DNA of 24,344 nt from a virus: the IMG/VR virus record IMGVR_UViG_3300023703_000808, positions 1 through 24,344 of that record, one strand, 5' to 3'. This document shows, one piece after another, positions 1 to 7,681 of this stretch. The notes beneath the pieces are model-generated. The model had not been told where the DNA came from, did not search any database, and was given only the letters and a program-made list of their open reading frames with translations. A program made the position numbers and the translations under genes. The first letter of the stretch is position 1. Each line of letters begins with the position of its first letter.

Positions 1-323
1 CTGTCCCCAGAGCATGAACACTCAAGCGGTGAGTGAGTAATAACCGCCGCAAACAGGGGCTTCTACGGTGTCTCCGGGCTGACCTGTTCGTTTGGCCCAC
101 GAGACGGGCCTTTATCCAAGATGAATGAGCACTTGATGTCATACCTGCCGCCGACTGACGGCAAGCGGAGACAGCAGAGCTGAACAAACCGCCTTCGAGC
201 GTTCATTCGTGTTGGTTAAGTCTGACTCGCGCAACCCACAGTTGCGAAAGAGATGGCAGGGTGAGGGGTTCCTCGCCGCCAACAACCCAAAAATTCTAAA
301 AATCGGCTCCGCCGATAAACGAT
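1..323. other. Non-coding leader upstream of the terminase genes
   Basis: No convincing gene lies in these 323 bases. The first forward-frame stops are at 34-36 and 38-40, so the tail of an upstream gene could end there. The only forward ATG-led frame of note (121-183) encodes 20 residues. Several short inverted repeats are visible: 94-98 with 106-110 (followed by TTTAT), 260-266 with 271-277 (one G-U pair), and 302-307 with 311-316. I see no tRNA and no clear sigma70-type promoter. Because it lies directly before the small terminase gene, it could hold a packaging-recognition site or a late leader, but that is inference only. Confidence 0.5.
302..316 (+). promoter_or_regulatory. Hairpin just upstream of the small terminase start
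   Basis: A perfect 6-bp inverted repeat, ATCGGC then TCC then GCCGAT, ends seven bases before the ATG at 324. No purine-rich Shine-Dalgarno sequence is visible in that gap, unlike most genes in this window. The hairpin may influence translation initiation or be part of a protein-binding site. The role is unknown. Confidence 0.3.
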
Positions 324-635
324 ATGGCAACCAAAAAATCCACCAAGGAAGCGATTAGCGCTCGTCGCGAACAGCTTCGGGCGGAACATGCGGACGCTGT
401 GCGTGAAAAGATTCAGACGACTGAACTGGTCAACACACTTCAAGGCTTTGCCCTCGGTACGTCCAAAGTGAAGATGACTGGTACTCGCTTGAAGGCCATT
501 GAGATGTTGCTGGATAAGACTGTCCCCAACCTCGCTTCCATTAAACACGAGGTCGAGGCTAAGTCCGTGACCTTCTTAATTGACACCACCTTCGATGAGC
601 AACAACAGCCTGATTCGCTACCGACCTCCGGGTAA
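324..635 (+). CDS. Terminase small subunit (probable)
   Basis: This 103-residue protein sits directly before the large terminase, the usual position of the DNA-recognition subunit of the packaging motor. Residues 1-35 are rich in Lys, Arg and Glu and look helical. The segment TRLKAIEMLLDKTVPNL (about residues 54-70) resembles a helix seen in many small podovirus proteins encoded at this position. The C-terminal 20 residues are polar and probably disordered. The small subunit would bind the packaging site on concatemeric DNA and load the large subunit. No clear Shine-Dalgarno precedes the ATG. The 3' end overlaps the large terminase start by about 40 bases. The family call rests mainly on position and size. 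Confidence 0.7.
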   Translation: MATKKSTKEAISARREQLRAEHADAVREKIQTTELVNTLQGFALGTSKVKMTGTRLKAIEMLLDKTVPNLASIKHEVEAKSVTFLIDTTFDEQQQPDSLPTSG

Positions 636-2040
636 GGTAGCCGCCGCCTTTCACCATTCCGAAGCCTTTGTGCGCGGATTGAAGGGGCCAGTGGGTTCCG
701 GTAAGTCTTCGACGTGCTGCATGGAAATCATGCGCCATACCTTGAAGCAGAAGCCACACAACGGTGTGCGCCGCGCGCGCTGGGCTGTCATCCGTAACAC
801 CTACCCAGAACTCAAGTCCACGACTATTAAGACGTGGGAGAACTGGTTCAACTCCGACATCGCGCCGATGAAGTGGGACACACCCATCACATCGACCATC
901 AAGATTAAGGACTGTGGTGACGGCAACGCTCTGGAACTCGAAGTGGTGTTCCTCGCTTTGGACAAAGCCTCAGAGACCGGCAAACTGCGCTCGCTTGAGC
1001 TGACAGGTGGCTGGATTAACGAAGCGTCCGAAGTACCAAAGGAAGTGTTCGACATGCTGACTCAGCGTGTTGGCCGCTATCCGCCCAAGACAATGGGTGG
1101 CCCGACTCACCCCTGTGTGATTCTGGACACCAACCCTCCAGACGACGACCACTGGTACTACAAGTTCGCCGAAGAAGAGACCCCTGATGACTGGGCATTC
1201 TTCGACCAACCCGGTGGATTGATTCGGATGCAGGAAGGCGAGCAGGTCTGGTACGAACCAAACCCGCTTGCAGAGAACATTTTCAATCTGACTCAGGGGT
1301 ATGACTACTACCTGAACATGATTGGCGGCAAGACTGACGACTGGATTAAGATTTTCGTTCTTGGTCAGTACGGCACGACTGCTGATGGCAAGCCTGTCTA
1401 CCCTGAGTACAACGACAAGATTCACGTTGCAAGCGAAGAGCTTGAAGTCAACCCACACCTTCCAGTCTATTTGGGCTGGGACTTTGGTTTGACCCCAGCG
1501 TGCATCATTGGACAGATGACTGCCAAAGGGCAGCTCGTCATCCTTGATGAGCTTGTTGCTGAGGACATGGGCATTCGCCAGTTTGCTGGTGAGGTTGTGA
1601 AACCTCTGCTGATGAACAAATACGCTGGTTGTAGATTCGAGTCTGTTGGCGACCCTGCCGGCGTCTCTCGTTCTGCAACAGATGAGCGCACCTGTTATCA
1701 GGAGCTGCTCGAAGTCGGCATCGCCTCAGAACCTGCCGACACAAACGATTTCATTCCCCGACGCGAATCTGTCGCGTTCTTCCTCACTCGCATGGCGGGT
1801 GGCGAACCGGGGTTCCTGTTGTCTCCCAACTGCCGGATGCTCCGAAAGGGGTTGATTGGTGGGTATCGCTACGAACGACTGAAAGTTGCTGGTGAGCGTT
1901 ACCGAGACCGACCTGTGAAAGACCGATTCAGTCACCCCCATGACGCCTTGCAGTATCTCTGCATGAAGGCTCGTGGCGGAAACCAGAAGTCTGTTCGCGC
2001 TCGTTCTATTGGGAAGGCTTCATCAAGAGCTTGGACTTAA
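595..2040 (+). CDS. Terminase large subunit (ATPase/nuclease)
   Basis: This is the 481-residue packaging motor. The Walker A loop GPVGSGKSS is at about residues 31-39. A Walker B-like strand with its acidic residue is at GGWINEAS (138-145). A coupling motif, LDTNPP, is at 177-182. The C-terminal RNase H-like nuclease has the expected acidic residues in WDFG (D296), GDPAG (D353) and HPHDALQY (D450). It cuts concatemers and pumps DNA into the prohead through the portal. An in-frame TTG at 580 would add five residues (MTPPS), but I prefer the ATG at 595. It overlaps the small subunit gene, which suggests translational coupling. The portal gene follows after four bases. The domain order is intact with no sign of a frameshift. 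Confidence 0.97.
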   Translation: MSNNSLIRYRPPGKVAAAFHHSEAFVRGLKGPVGSGKSSTCCMEIMRHTLKQKPHNGVRRARWAVIRNTYPELKSTTIKTWENWFNSDIAPMKWDTPITSTIKIKDCGDGNALELEVVFLALDKASETGKLRSLELTGGWINEASEVPKEVFDMLTQRVGRYPPKTMGGPTHPCVILDTNPPDDDHWYYKFAEEETPDDWAFFDQPGGLIRMQEGEQVWYEPNPLAENIFNLTQGYDYYLNMIGGKTDDWIKIFVLGQYGTTADGKPVYPEYNDKIHVASEELEVNPHLPVYLGWDFGLTPACIIGQMTAKGQLVILDELVAEDMGIRQFAGEVVKPLLMNKYAGCRFESVGDPAGVSRSATDERTCYQELLEVGIASEPADTNDFIPRRESVAFFLTRMAGGEPGFLLSPNCRMLRKGLIGGYRYERLKVAGERYRDRPVKDRFSHPHDALQYLCMKARGGNQKSVRARSIGKASSRAWT

Positions 2041-2044
2041 AACT

Positions 2045-4060
2045 ATGACCGATGTTTATCAGGCAGCCGCACCCGTCGAAGCCGACGTGAGTGCCGCCCA
2101 AACTCCGGGCGTGGATAACTCCGACATGATTGCGTCTGGAATCTCTGGACACATCACATCGTGCTGGAACAAGGCAAAGTTCGCCAAACAGAAAATCACT
2201 GAACGTCTGCTGTCGTGCGAGCGCCAGCGTCGTGGCGAATACGACCCTGATAAAGCTGTCGATATTGCACAGACTGGCGGCTCGGACATCTTTATGATGA
2301 TTACCGACGTGAAGTGCGCTGGTGCAAAGTCTTGGATTCAAGACGTGATGCTCCAGAACTCGCGCCCGTTTGACCTTGAGCCAGCTCGTGAGCCTGAGCT
2401 TCCTCCCGAAGTGAAGCTCTCCATCATCGACTTCGTTCGCCATGAGGCAGAAGCCTATGTAATGGCTGGCCAGCAGCTTCATCCCGAAGCGTTCCGCACC
2501 CGCATGGGCGAGGTTCACGACGAGATTCTGATTCGCATCCGCGAAGAGGCCAAGCTGACCGCAGAGCGCATGGCCAACGTCATCGACGACCAGCTCAATG
2601 AGGGTGGATTCCACCGCTCAATGCAGGATTTCATCGACGACTTCGTGACCTATCCAACAGCCGTGCTCAAAGGCCCGTCTGTTCGCAAGAAGAAAAAGCT
2701 CCAGTGGGGGCCAAACTTCGTGCCAATCGTCACGAATGATTTCTTCCGTGAAGTCGAGCGCGTCAGCCCATACGACATTTTCCCAAGCCCCAACGCTTCG
2801 GATGTCGATGATGGCTACCTGATTCAGCGCCACAAGCTGACGGTCAAGACCTTGGAGTCCATGAAGGACGTTCCGGGCTACTCGAATCACGAGATTGACC
2901 AAGTGCTTGAGCGCTACGCTGGCAAAGGTTTCCGCTACTTTGAGTACGGCGACCAACAGCGTGACAACTTAGAGGGCAAGTACCACTCGCGCCTCTACAA
3001 CGACAACATCATCGAAGCCCTAGAGTTCTGGGGGCCAGTGATGGGCGAGATGCTCATCCAGTGGGGCATGAAAAACGTAGACCCTCGTGCGGTTTACGAG
3101 GTGAACGCTTGGCAAATCGCCGGTTTCACTATCAAAGTCGTGCTCAACCCAGACCCCTTGGGTGAACGTCCCTACGAAATCGCCTCTTGGCGCAACATCC
3201 CCGGTGCATTCTGGGGTACGGCGCTGCCAGAGGTGATGAAGGACGTGCAAATCATGTGCAACGCTTCGGCGCGAGCACTGGCCAACAACATGGGTATCGG
3301 CTCCGGCCCCCAAGTTGAAGTGGCTGTGGACAGATTGGCTGACGGTGAAGACCTGACGCAGATGTACCCGTGGAAAATCTGGCAGACAACCTCTGACAAG
3401 ACGGGCGGCAACCAACCGGGTGTCCGCTTCTTCATGCCTGAGATGAAAGCTGCCGAATTGATGGGCATCTACAACCAGTTCGCAAAGCAAGCCGACGAAG
3501 TGACGGGTATTCCGAACTACGTCTATGGCGGCTCAAGCGGTTCTGGTGCAGGTCGCACTGCATCTGGCCTGTCTATGCTGATGGACAACGCTGCCAAGGG
3601 CATCAAATCTGCCGTGTCCCAAGTGGACAAGGTGGTTGAGATGGTTGTGCGCCGGTTCTACATCCACAACATGATGTATAACCCCGACCAGTACATCAAG
3701 GGCGACTTCAAAGTCATTCCCCGTGGTGCTATGGGTCTGTTGGCGCGCGAAGCCATCCAAGTTCGACGCAATGAGTTCTTGGCTGCCACCAACAACCCTG
3801 TTGACCTCAACATCGTTGGCCCAGAAGGGCGTGCATATCTGTTGCGTGAATTGGCCAAGGGTCTCCAGATGGACACCGACAAGCTGGTTCCGACTGTTGA
3901 AGCCATGCGCTTCAAACAGAAACAGATTGCCGATGCAATCGCGGTTGTTCAGCAGCAGCCACAACAACAGCAGCAGCTTGCAGCGCCAGCGCCAGAGGGT
4001 GCAGCGCCAGAAGGCCCACCTCCCGTCAACACAGTTCAACCTCAACAGGCAATCCAATGA
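2045..4060 (+). CDS. Portal protein (head-to-tail connector)
   Basis: This 671-residue protein has the length and composition of the large portal proteins of short-tailed phages. A long N-terminal region with several charged helices is followed by a core. The Gly/Ser-rich stretch YGGSSGSGAGRTASGLSML, at about residues 492-510, is typical of this group. The C-terminus is low-complexity and Gln/Pro/Ala-rich (from about residue 633), probably disordered or inside the capsid. The portal forms the ring vertex through which terminase pumps DNA and on which the tail is built. A GTG at 1973 would extend the frame but lies deep inside the terminase gene, so the ATG at 2045 was chosen. It overlaps the next gene by an ATGA junction at 4057-4060. 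Confidence 0.93.
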   Translation: MTDVYQAAAPVEADVSAAQTPGVDNSDMIASGISGHITSCWNKAKFAKQKITERLLSCERQRRGEYDPDKAVDIAQTGGSDIFMMITDVKCAGAKSWIQDVMLQNSRPFDLEPAREPELPPEVKLSIIDFVRHEAEAYVMAGQQLHPEAFRTRMGEVHDEILIRIREEAKLTAERMANVIDDQLNEGGFHRSMQDFIDDFVTYPTAVLKGPSVRKKKKLQWGPNFVPIVTNDFFREVERVSPYDIFPSPNASDVDDGYLIQRHKLTVKTLESMKDVPGYSNHEIDQVLERYAGKGFRYFEYGDQQRDNLEGKYHSRLYNDNIIEALEFWGPVMGEMLIQWGMKNVDPRAVYEVNAWQIAGFTIKVVLNPDPLGERPYEIASWRNIPGAFWGTALPEVMKDVQIMCNASARALANNMGIGSGPQVEVAVDRLADGEDLTQMYPWKIWQTTSDKTGGNQPGVRFFMPEMKAAELMGIYNQFAKQADEVTGIPNYVYGGSSGSGAGRTASGLSMLMDNAAKGIKSAVSQVDKVVEMVVRRFYIHNMMYNPDQYIKGDFKVIPRGAMGLLAREAIQVRRNEFLAATNNPVDLNIVGPEGRAYLLRELAKGLQMDTDKLVPTVEAMRFKQKQIADAIAVVQQQPQQQQQLAAPAPEGAAPEGPPPVNTVQPQQAIQ

Positions 4061-4407
4061 GTACAGCAGCACGCAAAATCAAACCAGCCAAAAAGGGCGT
4101 AATCCCTGCTGGCTTCGCCAACGGCGGCAAAGTGGCAAAGCCTTTTACGGGCAAAGACACCAAGGCCGAGGAAGTGGCGGAAGCCAAGGCCGTCCGCTCC
4201 GGCAAGCTGACCCCAAAGCAGTACGCCAGCAAAGAGCAGGTCGAAGAGAAAAAAGAAGGCGAGAAGAAAACTCCCGCCAAGAAACTCGTCGCGACTGGCA
4301 AAGCTCTGGCTTCTGGCAAGTTGTCTGCTGACAAGTACGGCTCAATGGCAAAGATGGCCAACGGCGGCAAGGTTGCTGCCAAAGGCTCCATGAAGAAAGG
4401 TTGCTGA
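4057..4407 (+). CDS. Lysine-rich small protein with paired NGGKV motifs
   Basis: This 116-residue, very Lys/Ala-rich basic protein starts by ATGA overlap with the portal gene. It has a mirror-like layout. FANGGKVAKP is at residues 20-29. A Lys/Gly segment, KAVRSGKLTPKQYAS, is at 44-58, and a variant of it, KALASGKLSADKYGS, is at 82-96. MANGGKVAAKG then follows at 100-110. The only cysteine is the last residue. There is no signal peptide or membrane segment. Its place between portal and scaffold suggests a virion or assembly accessory, possibly DNA- or capsid-interior-binding given the charge. Related NGGKV/ADGGKV motifs occur in the 241-aa and 364-aa proteins here. I do not recognise a characterised function. 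Confidence 0.75.
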   Translation: MSTAARKIKPAKKGVIPAGFANGGKVAKPFTGKDTKAEEVAEAKAVRSGKLTPKQYASKEQVEEKKEGEKKTPAKKLVATGKALASGKLSADKYGSMAKMANGGKVAAKGSMKKGC

Positions 4408-4408
4408 T

Positions 4409-5134
4409 ATGGCAGAAGTACCAAGCTGGCAAAAACAGAACATGGCCAAGAATGGCGGCGCATCGGCTCCTAGCCAGATGAACCCAAAGCTGATGCCATC
4501 TGGCGCATCGGCTGGCCTTCACAAGAAGATTGCAGCTCCCAGCTTCGGCATGGGTGGCTTGGTCTCTGGTGGCAAGAAGGTCGCCAAGTTTGCTGACGGC
4601 TCCGAGGGTGGCGTGTCCGCCTCTCCTCAGTTTGACATGGGCGAGTTCGCTGGTGTTGACAAGGCTGTCTCTGACATGGCTTCCGGCCCAGACGCTCTGG
4701 CCAAAGAGAACTATGACGGCTCAACCCAAGAAAAGGTTGCGACGAACGATGAAGTTCGTGCCGCAGCCGACGAGGGTGCTGCCAAGCCTCAGTCATTCAA
4801 AGAAGCATTTGCCGAAAACCGCAAGGCTGGCAACAAAACCTTTGAGTACAACGGCAAGAGCTTCACCACAGACATCGCAACTGCGCGCGCAAATCGCACA
4901 GATGCCGAGAAGAAACAGGAAGCACGTTCTGTTGTCGCCAAGTCACTGACCAGCAAACCCGTTCGCGGCGCTGACTTTGACCCAGACAGCATAGACAACT
5001 TCTCAGGCAGCAAGCCAGCTCCAAAGGCTGCTACCGCTCAACCATCCACAGCAGCACGAGTGGTTCAACCCCGTGGCCGTGGCGTGATTGATACCAGCAA
5101 CATCGACCCGGTAACTCTGTTGCCACGTCGCTGA
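4409..5134 (+). CDS. Conserved phage protein with FKEAF...YNGKSFTT motif
   Basis: This 241-residue protein starts two bases after the preceding stop. It has a Gly/Ser/Lys-rich N-terminal half, in which FGMGGLVSGGKKVAKFADG (46-64) echoes the NGGKV motif of its neighbour. A short ordered segment spans about residues 129-157, with FKEAFAENRKAG followed by TFEYNGKSFTT. Similar segments recur in small proteins of podovirus structural modules, where they are usually unnamed. The tail is rich in Pro/Ala/Arg and probably disordered. Its position between portal and scaffold suggests a virion component or head-assembly factor. The function is not established. It overlaps the next gene by TGATG. Confidence 0.75.
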   Translation: MAEVPSWQKQNMAKNGGASAPSQMNPKLMPSGASAGLHKKIAAPSFGMGGLVSGGKKVAKFADGSEGGVSASPQFDMGEFAGVDKAVSDMASGPDALAKENYDGSTQEKVATNDEVRAAADEGAAKPQSFKEAFAENRKAGNKTFEYNGKSFTTDIATARANRTDAEKKQEARSVVAKSLTSKPVRGADFDPDSIDNFSGSKPAPKAATAQPSTAARVVQPRGRGVIDTSNIDPVTLLPRR

Positions 5135-5367
5135 TGCTGAAACACCCCGACAAACGAGTCCTCAGCGCCCTTGCAGGGCTTGAGGGCAACGAGAACTTTG
5201 AGACCGTGAAACGATGGCTTGAAGAATCACTGCAAGACCTGTACTACAACGGCGTCAGAACCAAAGATGAGTCGCTCTCACGTTGGTCGCAAGGCGCTGC
5301 ACAGGCTGTTGGTGACTTCCTCAACACAGCCAAGAACTCACAAGAGTCTCTCCGCAAATCGCGGTAA
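5134..5367 (+). CDS. Small conserved phage protein, unknown function
   Basis: This 77-residue protein starts by a TGATG overlap with the previous gene. The sequence looks compact and helical (VLSALAGLEGNENFETVKRW, then SLQDLYYNG and GAAQAVGDFLNTA), with no membrane segment or Cys pairs. Small proteins with a similar pattern sit between portal and scaffold genes in related phages. I do not recognise a function. Coupled translation with its neighbours suggests a role in head assembly. Confidence 0.65.
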   Translation: MLKHPDKRVLSALAGLEGNENFETVKRWLEESLQDLYYNGVRTKDESLSRWSQGAAQAVGDFLNTAKNSQESLRKSR

Positions 5368-5517
5368 CAGACCATTTTCGTGACGCCACGAAATTGATGC
5401 TGTTAGCAGCATTCGCTGCAAAGGGGCTGGCCCTTAAACCAGCAACCGCTGAACACCGAACGAATCGCTCGAACACCGCGAGGCTCGAATGCGTCCGTCT
5501 CGGCTCACGGAGTAAAC
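5368..5517 (+). promoter_or_regulatory. Intergenic hairpin cluster before the scaffold gene
   Basis: This 150-base gap is one of the longest in the head module. It contains three hairpins in a row: TTTCGTG/CACGAAA with a 4-base loop (5376-5393), ATGCTG/CAGCAT with loop TTAG (5397-5412), and GCTGG/CCAGC with an 8-base loop (5426-5443). Further on, GAACACCG and GCTCGAA each occur twice. None of the hairpins has a U-tract, so these are not classic terminators. GGAG is placed to serve the ATG at 5518. It may contain an RNA-processing site, a late promoter or an operator. No promoter consensus is obvious. Confidence 0.35.
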
Positions 5518-6453
5518 ATGTCATCTACTGCACCACGCGCAGTCTTGGAAGCCGAAGAACGTGCCAACAAGCTGCAAGAAGAACTTATCGCAAACAAGCA
5601 ACAAGCTGCATCTGGGGAGCCTCCTGCTGATAGCACACCTCCTGCGAGTGAAACACCTCCAGTAGAAACGCCGCCAGCTCAAGGCTCGGAAAACCCTGCA
5701 CCCGCGAACGACTCTCAACCTCCGACCCCTGCACAGGGCGAGGATTGGGAACACCGCTTCAAGGTTCTGCAAGGAAAGTACAACTCAGAAGTGCCGCGCT
5801 TTGCACAGGAAAACAAAGACCTGAAATCGAGGCTTGAAAACCTTGAGTCAGAAATGACTCGGTTGAAAGCTACTCCACCTGAACCGCTGGTCAAACAAGA
5901 AGAGATTGACGAATACGGCGAAGGCTTAATCGACGTTGCTCGACGCATTGCTCAAGAAGAGCTTGCGAAAAAGCAATCAGAGATTGACGCCCTCAAAGCA
6001 CAAATCAATCAGATTTCTACCGCGACGACCAACACGGCGAAGAACGACTTTTTCAAATCTTTGAACGCAATCGTCCCTGAATGGGAACAGATTAACGCAG
6101 ACCCAGCCTTCCTCACATGGTTGGATGAGTTTGATGAGTTAGCTGGCGAGACGCGACAAACCCTGTTGAGCAAGGCCGAAGCCGCTCGTGATGCTGCTCG
6201 CGTAGCAAAGTTCTTTGCGTCGTTCAAGAAGACATCTTCATCGTGGGCGGCGAATAGCCAAAGCGCTCTCGAACAACAAATCGTGCCACCGACGAACAAG
6301 GCTCCCGACACGCCCCCTTCAAAGAAGGTGTGGACTCGTGGCGAGATTTCCGAGTTCTATGACCGTGTGCGCCGAGGCGATGTTACGGACGCAGAGGCTA
6401 TCGCCATCGAAGCTGACATCACCGCAGCTTCAATCGAGGGTCGTATTCGATGA
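5518..6453 (+). CDS. Capsid scaffolding protein
   Basis: This 311-residue acidic protein lies immediately before the major capsid gene, the canonical scaffold position. After a short helix, residues 31-74 are Pro/Ala/Glu-rich and disordered. Residues about 76-118 and 137-168 are predicted coiled coils (for example FAQENKDLKSRLENLESEM). The C-terminus is a basic helix-turn-helix-like segment, WTRGEISEFYDRVRRGD (about 272-288), ending EGRIR. This resembles the capsid-binding tail of podovirus scaffolds. It would guide procapsid assembly and then leave. The start has a good Shine-Dalgarno (GGAG). No protease motif is visible. Confidence 0.88.
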   Translation: MSSTAPRAVLEAEERANKLQEELIANKQQAASGEPPADSTPPASETPPVETPPAQGSENPAPANDSQPPTPAQGEDWEHRFKVLQGKYNSEVPRFAQENKDLKSRLENLESEMTRLKATPPEPLVKQEEIDEYGEGLIDVARRIAQEELAKKQSEIDALKAQINQISTATTNTAKNDFFKSLNAIVPEWEQINADPAFLTWLDEFDELAGETRQTLLSKAEAARDAARVAKFFASFKKTSSSWAANSQSALEQQIVPPTNKAPDTPPSKKVWTRGEISEFYDRVRRGDVTDAEAIAIEADITAASIEGRIR

Positions 6454-6485
6454 CCCGCAAATCAAATCTTTAAGAGGTAATTCAA

Positions 6486-7397
6486 ATGTCATTTCCCGTA
6501 GCTTCTGGCCGTACTCAGTACAGCGGTAACTTCATCCCCGAAATTTGGTCTGGCAAGCTCCAAGCCAAGTTCTATAAAACCACTGTTTTCAGCGAAATTT
6601 CCAACAACGATTGGGAAGGCGAAATCAAGGGTCAGGGCGACAAGGTTCACATCCGCACCATCCCCACAATCACCATCAACTCGTATGCCAAAGGCGACAA
6701 CCTGACCAATCAGGTTCCAACCTCTGCTCCTATCGAGCTGTTGATTGACCAAGGCAAATACTTCGCTGTTGTGTTGGACGACGTTGACGCCGTTCAAACC
6801 GACGTGAAGTTGATGGACATGTTTACCAACGACGCCACAGAGCAAATGAAGATTGCCATCGACGCGCAAATCTTGGACGGTGTGAAAGCTGCTGCTGCCA
6901 CTACCAACAAGGGTGCAACTGCTGGTGCAATCTCTGGCAACGTCAACTTGGGTACTGACGCATCTCCCCGCGCCGTGACCAAGGCCAACATCATCGACCT
7001 CATCTTGGATGCCGGTCAAGTGTTGGACGAGCAAAACGTGCCTGAATCTGGTCGCTGGTTGGTCATCCCATCTTGGATGGCTGCCATGATTAAGAACTCT
7101 GACTTGAAGCAAGCCTACTTGACTGGCGATAGCGTGTCTCCCTTGCGTAACGGCAAGTTGGGCATGATTGACCGCTTCCAAGTCTATGTGTCCAACAACT
7201 TGCCCAAGACCGCCGACGGCGACAGCTACTTGTTGGCTGGTACAAAAGACGCGATTACCTTCGCTTCTCAAATGACCAACGTGGAAACTCTCCGCGCTCA
7301 GTCAACTTTCGGCAACATCGTTCGCGGCTTGAACGTGTTCGGTTACAGCGTCATCAAACCAGAAGCTCTGGTGAACATGGTTGCTGTGAAGGGCTAA
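6486..7397 (+). CDS. Major capsid protein (HK97-like fold)
   Basis: This 303-residue protein follows the scaffold gene with a GAGG ribosome site. The N-terminus (GNFIPEIWSGKLQAKFYKTT), the segment GQGDKVHIRTIPTITI, a central acidic loop around VVLDDVDAVQTDV, and the helix plus WLVIPSWMAAMI pattern are typical of the short HK97-fold coat proteins of podoviruses. It would form the icosahedral shell. Leucine is encoded by TTG in most positions, a bias consistent with a highly expressed gene adapted to its host. A strong terminator follows directly, so the head transcript probably ends here. Confidence 0.95.
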   Translation: MSFPVASGRTQYSGNFIPEIWSGKLQAKFYKTTVFSEISNNDWEGEIKGQGDKVHIRTIPTITINSYAKGDNLTNQVPTSAPIELLIDQGKYFAVVLDDVDAVQTDVKLMDMFTNDATEQMKIAIDAQILDGVKAAAATTNKGATAGAISGNVNLGTDASPRAVTKANIIDLILDAGQVLDEQNVPESGRWLVIPSWMAAMIKNSDLKQAYLTGDSVSPLRNGKLGMIDRFQVYVSNNLPKTADGDSYLLAGTKDAITFASQMTNVETLRAQSTFGNIVRGLNVFGYSVIKPEALVNMVAVKG

Positions 7398-7409
7398 TCA
7401 CCTCCGGCT

Positions 7410-7423
7410 GGGGCTTCGGCCCC
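7410..7423 (+). other. Stable UUCG-loop hairpin after the capsid gene
   Basis: GGGGC-TTCG-GCCCC forms a 5-bp all-GC stem closed by a C(UUCG)G tetraloop, among the most stable RNA hairpins known. It lies between the capsid stop codon and the U-tract terminator. It could protect the capsid mRNA 3' end from exonucleases or strengthen termination. Confidence 0.6.
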
Positions 7424-7429
7424 TTGACT

Positions 7430-7462
7430 CCCCACTGAGGTTTTCCTCGGTGGGGTTTCTTT
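7430..7462 (+). terminator. Intrinsic terminator after the major capsid gene
   Basis: An 11-bp perfect stem, CCCCACTGAGG with CCTCGGTGGGG around a TTTT loop, is followed by TTTCTTT. This is a textbook rho-independent terminator. It probably separates the head transcript from the tail genes, or attenuates read-through to them. Confidence 0.93.
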
Positions 7463-7476
7463 ACTGAGACACACGC

Positions 7477-7668
7477 ATGACGCGACAAATGAAAAACATC
7501 CGTACCGGCAAGATTGCTGTGTACGACGCTGACCTTGTAGAAGGTGGGCGCTGGGAGGAGTTCTTTCCCCCAAAAGAAAAGCCAGCATTGAAGCTCAAGA
7601 AGCTCAAAGGCACAGGCTCACTTGAAGTTGCACCCGCAGCAGATGCTGCTGCACCTGAAACCAAATAA
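7477..7668 (+). CDS. Small conserved phage protein after capsid
   Basis: This 63-residue protein has NIRTGKIAVYDADLVEGGRW near its N-terminus, a basic Lys/Leu-rich middle and an Ala/Pro tail. Small proteins with a similar 'tGkv..yd..l' start follow capsid genes in many phages. Their function is not established; decoration or assembly roles are possible. The Shine-Dalgarno is weak, and a second in-frame ATG at 7489 could be the start instead. It is the first gene after the capsid terminator. Confidence 0.6.
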   Translation: MTRQMKNIRTGKIAVYDADLVEGGRWEEFFPPKEKPALKLKKLKGTGSLEVAPAADAAAPETK

Positions 7669-7681
7669 CTGAACAACAGAC

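Noticed and set aside
580-594. TTG start for the large terminase
   Set aside because: It would add only five residues (MTPPS) upstream of an ATG. No ribosome site favours it, so the ATG at 595 was preferred.
3723-4331. 202-residue + strand frame overlapping the portal end and the 116-aa gene
   Set aside because: The translation is Ser/Arg/Gln-rich without motifs, while the two genes it covers have motifs, ATGA coupling and repeats.
5394-5630. 78-residue frame starting in the gap before the scaffold
   Set aside because: It starts at TTG and runs over 100 bases into the scaffold in another frame. Its Arg/Cys-rich end looks like out-of-frame coding.
6489-7271. 260-residue open frame on the - strand across the capsid gene
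   Set aside because: It is antisense to a clear major capsid gene, with His/Val-rich shadow composition and no support from neighbours; the whole module is on the + strand.
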